DNA from: Ruminococcus sp.
GTDB lineage: Bacteria > Bacillota > Clostridia > Oscillospirales > Ruminococcaceae
Reading direction: 5' to 3'
NCBI RefSeq assembly: GCF_024691275.1
Contig: NZ_JAILNU010000065.1
Location: 1 to 64,000 of the forward strand
DNA length: 64,000 nucleotides
A model generated the notes under the pieces. The model worked only from the letters and a program-made list of their open reading frames with translations. It searched no databases and was not told where the DNA came from. A program made the position numbers and the translations under genes. This document shows positions 62,365 to 64,000 of this stretch, piece after piece. Every line of letters starts with the position of its first letter. Position 1 is the first letter of the stretch.

Positions 62365-64000
62365 TTATTTGCATTCAGTACAGACATATTCCGGTACTGT
62401 CCGATCATTTATGACCGATTCATACAACCTCCAACCGCCTGCAAGGTTATAGCAGTCATATCCGTTTCCGCTCAGAATACGGCAGGCTATATAGCTGCGC
62501 AGACCACTGTGACAGTGAACATATACAGGCTTGTCCTTTGGAAGCTTGTCAAGGTTATCGCGCAGAGTATCAAGAGGAATATTGATAAAGCCGTCTATCA
62601 TTCCTCTGGCAATTTCGGTCTTGGTCCTGACATCAAGAAGAGAAACGCTTCCGTCCCTCGGAAGTTTCTCAACATCGTGCCAGAAAAACTGCTTAACTGT
62701 TCCGTTTATAACGTTCTCAGCAATGAATCCAGCCATATTCACAGGATCCTTTGCACTTCCGAACGGCGGAGCATAGCAGAGTTCAAGCTCTTTCAGATCA
62801 GTTACCTTTGCGCCGAAGCGGATAGCTGACGCAAGTACGTCCATACGCTTGTCTACCCCGTCAAAGCCTACTATCTGAGCTCCAAGCAGCTTATGAGTTT
62901 TCTTGTCCCACAATACCTTTATTGACATATTCGTCGCATTGGGATAATATGATGCGTGAGAAGCAGAATAGGTATACGTCTTATCGTAGTCAATACCTTC
63001 AGCATCAGCTCTCTTTTCATTAAGACCTGTAGTCGCAACTGTCATATCAAACAGCTTCAGCACTGCCGAGCCTTGAGTACCTGTGTACTCTGAGGGAATA
63101 TCGGCGATATTATCAGATGCTATTCTTCCCTGCTTATTTGCAGGGCCTGCCAAAGGTATGAACGAAGCCGCGCCTGTTACGAAGTCCTTTACCTCGACTG
63201 CATCACCGACAGCGTAAATATCAGGATAGTTTGTCTGCATATGACTGTTTACGATTATGCTTCCACGCGAGTTAAGCGCAATACCGCATTCCTTGGCAAG
63301 AGAAGTTTCAGGACGAACTCCCACTGACATTATCACCATATCGGCTTCGATACTCCCCTTTTGCAGAATGACTTTATCAGCGGTTATCTCCGTAACTCCG
63401 TTGTTAAGGAACAACTTTATACCTTTGCTCCTTATATAACGGTGAACATCGGCTGCCATGTCTGCATCAAGAGGTGCGATAAGATGATCTGCAAGCTCTA
63501 CTATTGATACTTCAAGACCTGCATTTACGAGATTCTCAGCCATTTCTACTCCGATATATCCGCCGCCGACAATTACAGCTCTCTTTGGCTTGCTGCTGTC
63601 AATGAAGCTCTTGATCTTCATGGTATCAGGAATATTGCGCAGCGTGAATACATGAAAAAGATCCATGCCGCTGATATTGGGGCGAATGGGTTCAGCTCCC
63701 GGTGAGAGTATGAGTTTGTCGAAAGCTTCCTCGTATTCTTCACCTGTGTCGACATTGCGCACGGTAACTGTATGAGTATCGGGAGATATCTTCACCGCTT
63801 CACTCTTTACCCGCACATCAATATTGAATCGCCTGCGAAAGCCCTCGGGTGTCTGCAATGTCAGCATATTCCTGTCAGTTATCTCGCCGCCGATAAAATA
63901 CGGCAGACCACAATTTGCAAAGGAGATATAATCTCCGCGCTCAAGAATGATTATCTCATCATTTTCTTTTAATCGTCTCAGTCTTGCGGCTGCGGAAGCT
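62365..64000 (-). CDS. CoA-disulfide reductase-like flavoprotein with C-terminal rhodanese, 5' end outside window
   Basis: At least 544 codons are visible; the gene begins upstream of the window end, because the frame stays open to base 64000 and reads ...LERGDYISFANCGLPYFIGG, with the single redox Cys typical of CoA-disulfide reductases. The main domain has an FAD/NAD-binding core (AVIVGGGYIGVEMAENL and YAVGDAVEV), a dimerisation domain (YYPNATNMSIKVLWDKKTHKLLGAQIVG), and a C-terminal rhodanese (LLDVRTKTEIARG; active loop HCHSGLRS). Enzymes of this fused type reduce CoA disulfides or persulfides and help in thiol redox balance or sulfur metabolism. Confidence 0.92.
   Translation of the reverse strand, partial: ASAAARLRRLKENDEIIILERGDYISFANCGLPYFIGGEITDRNMLTLQTPEGFRRRFNIDVRVKSEAVKISPDTHTVTVRNVDTGEEYEEAFDKLILSPGAEPIRPNISGMDLFHVFTLRNIPDTMKIKSFIDSSKPKRAVIVGGGYIGVEMAENLVNAGLEVSIVELADHLIAPLDADMAADVHRYIRSKGIKLFLNNGVTEITADKVILQKGSIEADMVIMSVGVRPETSLAKECGIALNSRGSIIVNSHMQTNYPDIYAVGDAVEVKDFVTGAASFIPLAGPANKQGRIASDNIADIPSEYTGTQGSAVLKLFDMTVATTGLNEKRADAEGIDYDKTYTYSASHASYYPNATNMSIKVLWDKKTHKLLGAQIVGFDGVDKRMDVLASAIRFGAKVTDLKELELCYAPPFGSAKDPVNMAGFIAENVINGTVKQFFWHDVEKLPRDGSVSLLDVRTKTEIARGMIDGFINIPLDTLRDNLDKLPKDKPVYVHCHSGLRSYIACRILSGNGYDCYNLAGGWRLYESVINDRTVPEYVCTECK

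Overview
The window looks like a chromosomal piece of a Ruminococcus-type gut or rumen Firmicute (Oscillospiraceae). The evidence is several secreted proteins ending in Ruminococcus-style dockerin modules, SD sequences of the AGGAGG type, sigma-A-like promoters with 17-18 bp spacing, and moderate GC with AT-rich polysaccharide genes. The species cannot be fixed from the sequence alone. No tRNA, rRNA or CRISPR array was seen.

1-0.9 kb is insertion-sequence debris: an IS21-like end, a beheaded acyltransferase, and the left end plus first gene of an IS66 element. 0.9-20.5 kb is a large surface-polysaccharide locus, all on the minus strand. It starts at a strong promoter near 20.48 kb, passes through a leader with an intrinsic terminator and a competing antiterminator, then a 47-codon ORF, the initiating sugar-phosphate transferase, six glycosyltransferase or pyruvyltransferase genes, a Wzy-like polymerase, a Wzx-like flippase, an aminosugar cassette (VioA-like aminotransferase, GNAT acetyltransferase, ATP-grasp ligase), an acyltransferase and rmlB-rmlD-rmlC-rmlA for dTDP-rhamnose.

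21-28.4 kb holds a secreted GH127/GH146-like arabinofuranosidase with dockerin, a large serine recombinase preceded by a 37-aa ORF, and a secreted transglutaminase-like protein with two dockerin-like modules. 28.5-37.4 kb holds a UDP-glucose dehydrogenase fused to an XRE DNA-binding domain, a membrane diguanylate cyclase, an SH3/dockerin protein, and an ECF sigma factor translationally coupled to a membrane protein whose ectodomain carries EF-hand/dockerin loops.

37.5-43.3 kb is a five-gene phosphonate operon (opine-dehydrogenase-like protein, AEP transaminase, PEP mutase with N-terminal nucleotidyltransferase, NTP-transferase, phosphonopyruvate decarboxylase). It predicts 2-aminoethylphosphonate and a CMP-activated form, with an unexpected opine-type enzyme as first gene. 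43.4-45.5 kb is a dockerin protein split by an in-frame TGA, followed by a second diguanylate cyclase.

47.6-61.1 kb is one plus-strand operon: three single-pass, short-anchor surface proteins (two resembling TasA-like N termini) followed by a 3469-aa GLUG-repeat giant. This is the best candidate in the window for an uncharacterised surface-fibre or adhesion system. The window ends with a DUF5131-DUF4186 fusion protein and a CoA-disulfide-reductase/rhodanese gene that runs off the end. Taken together the window is about building, decorating and displaying the cell surface and secreted plant-polysaccharide enzymes, with c-di-GMP and sigma/anti-sigma genes interspersed.
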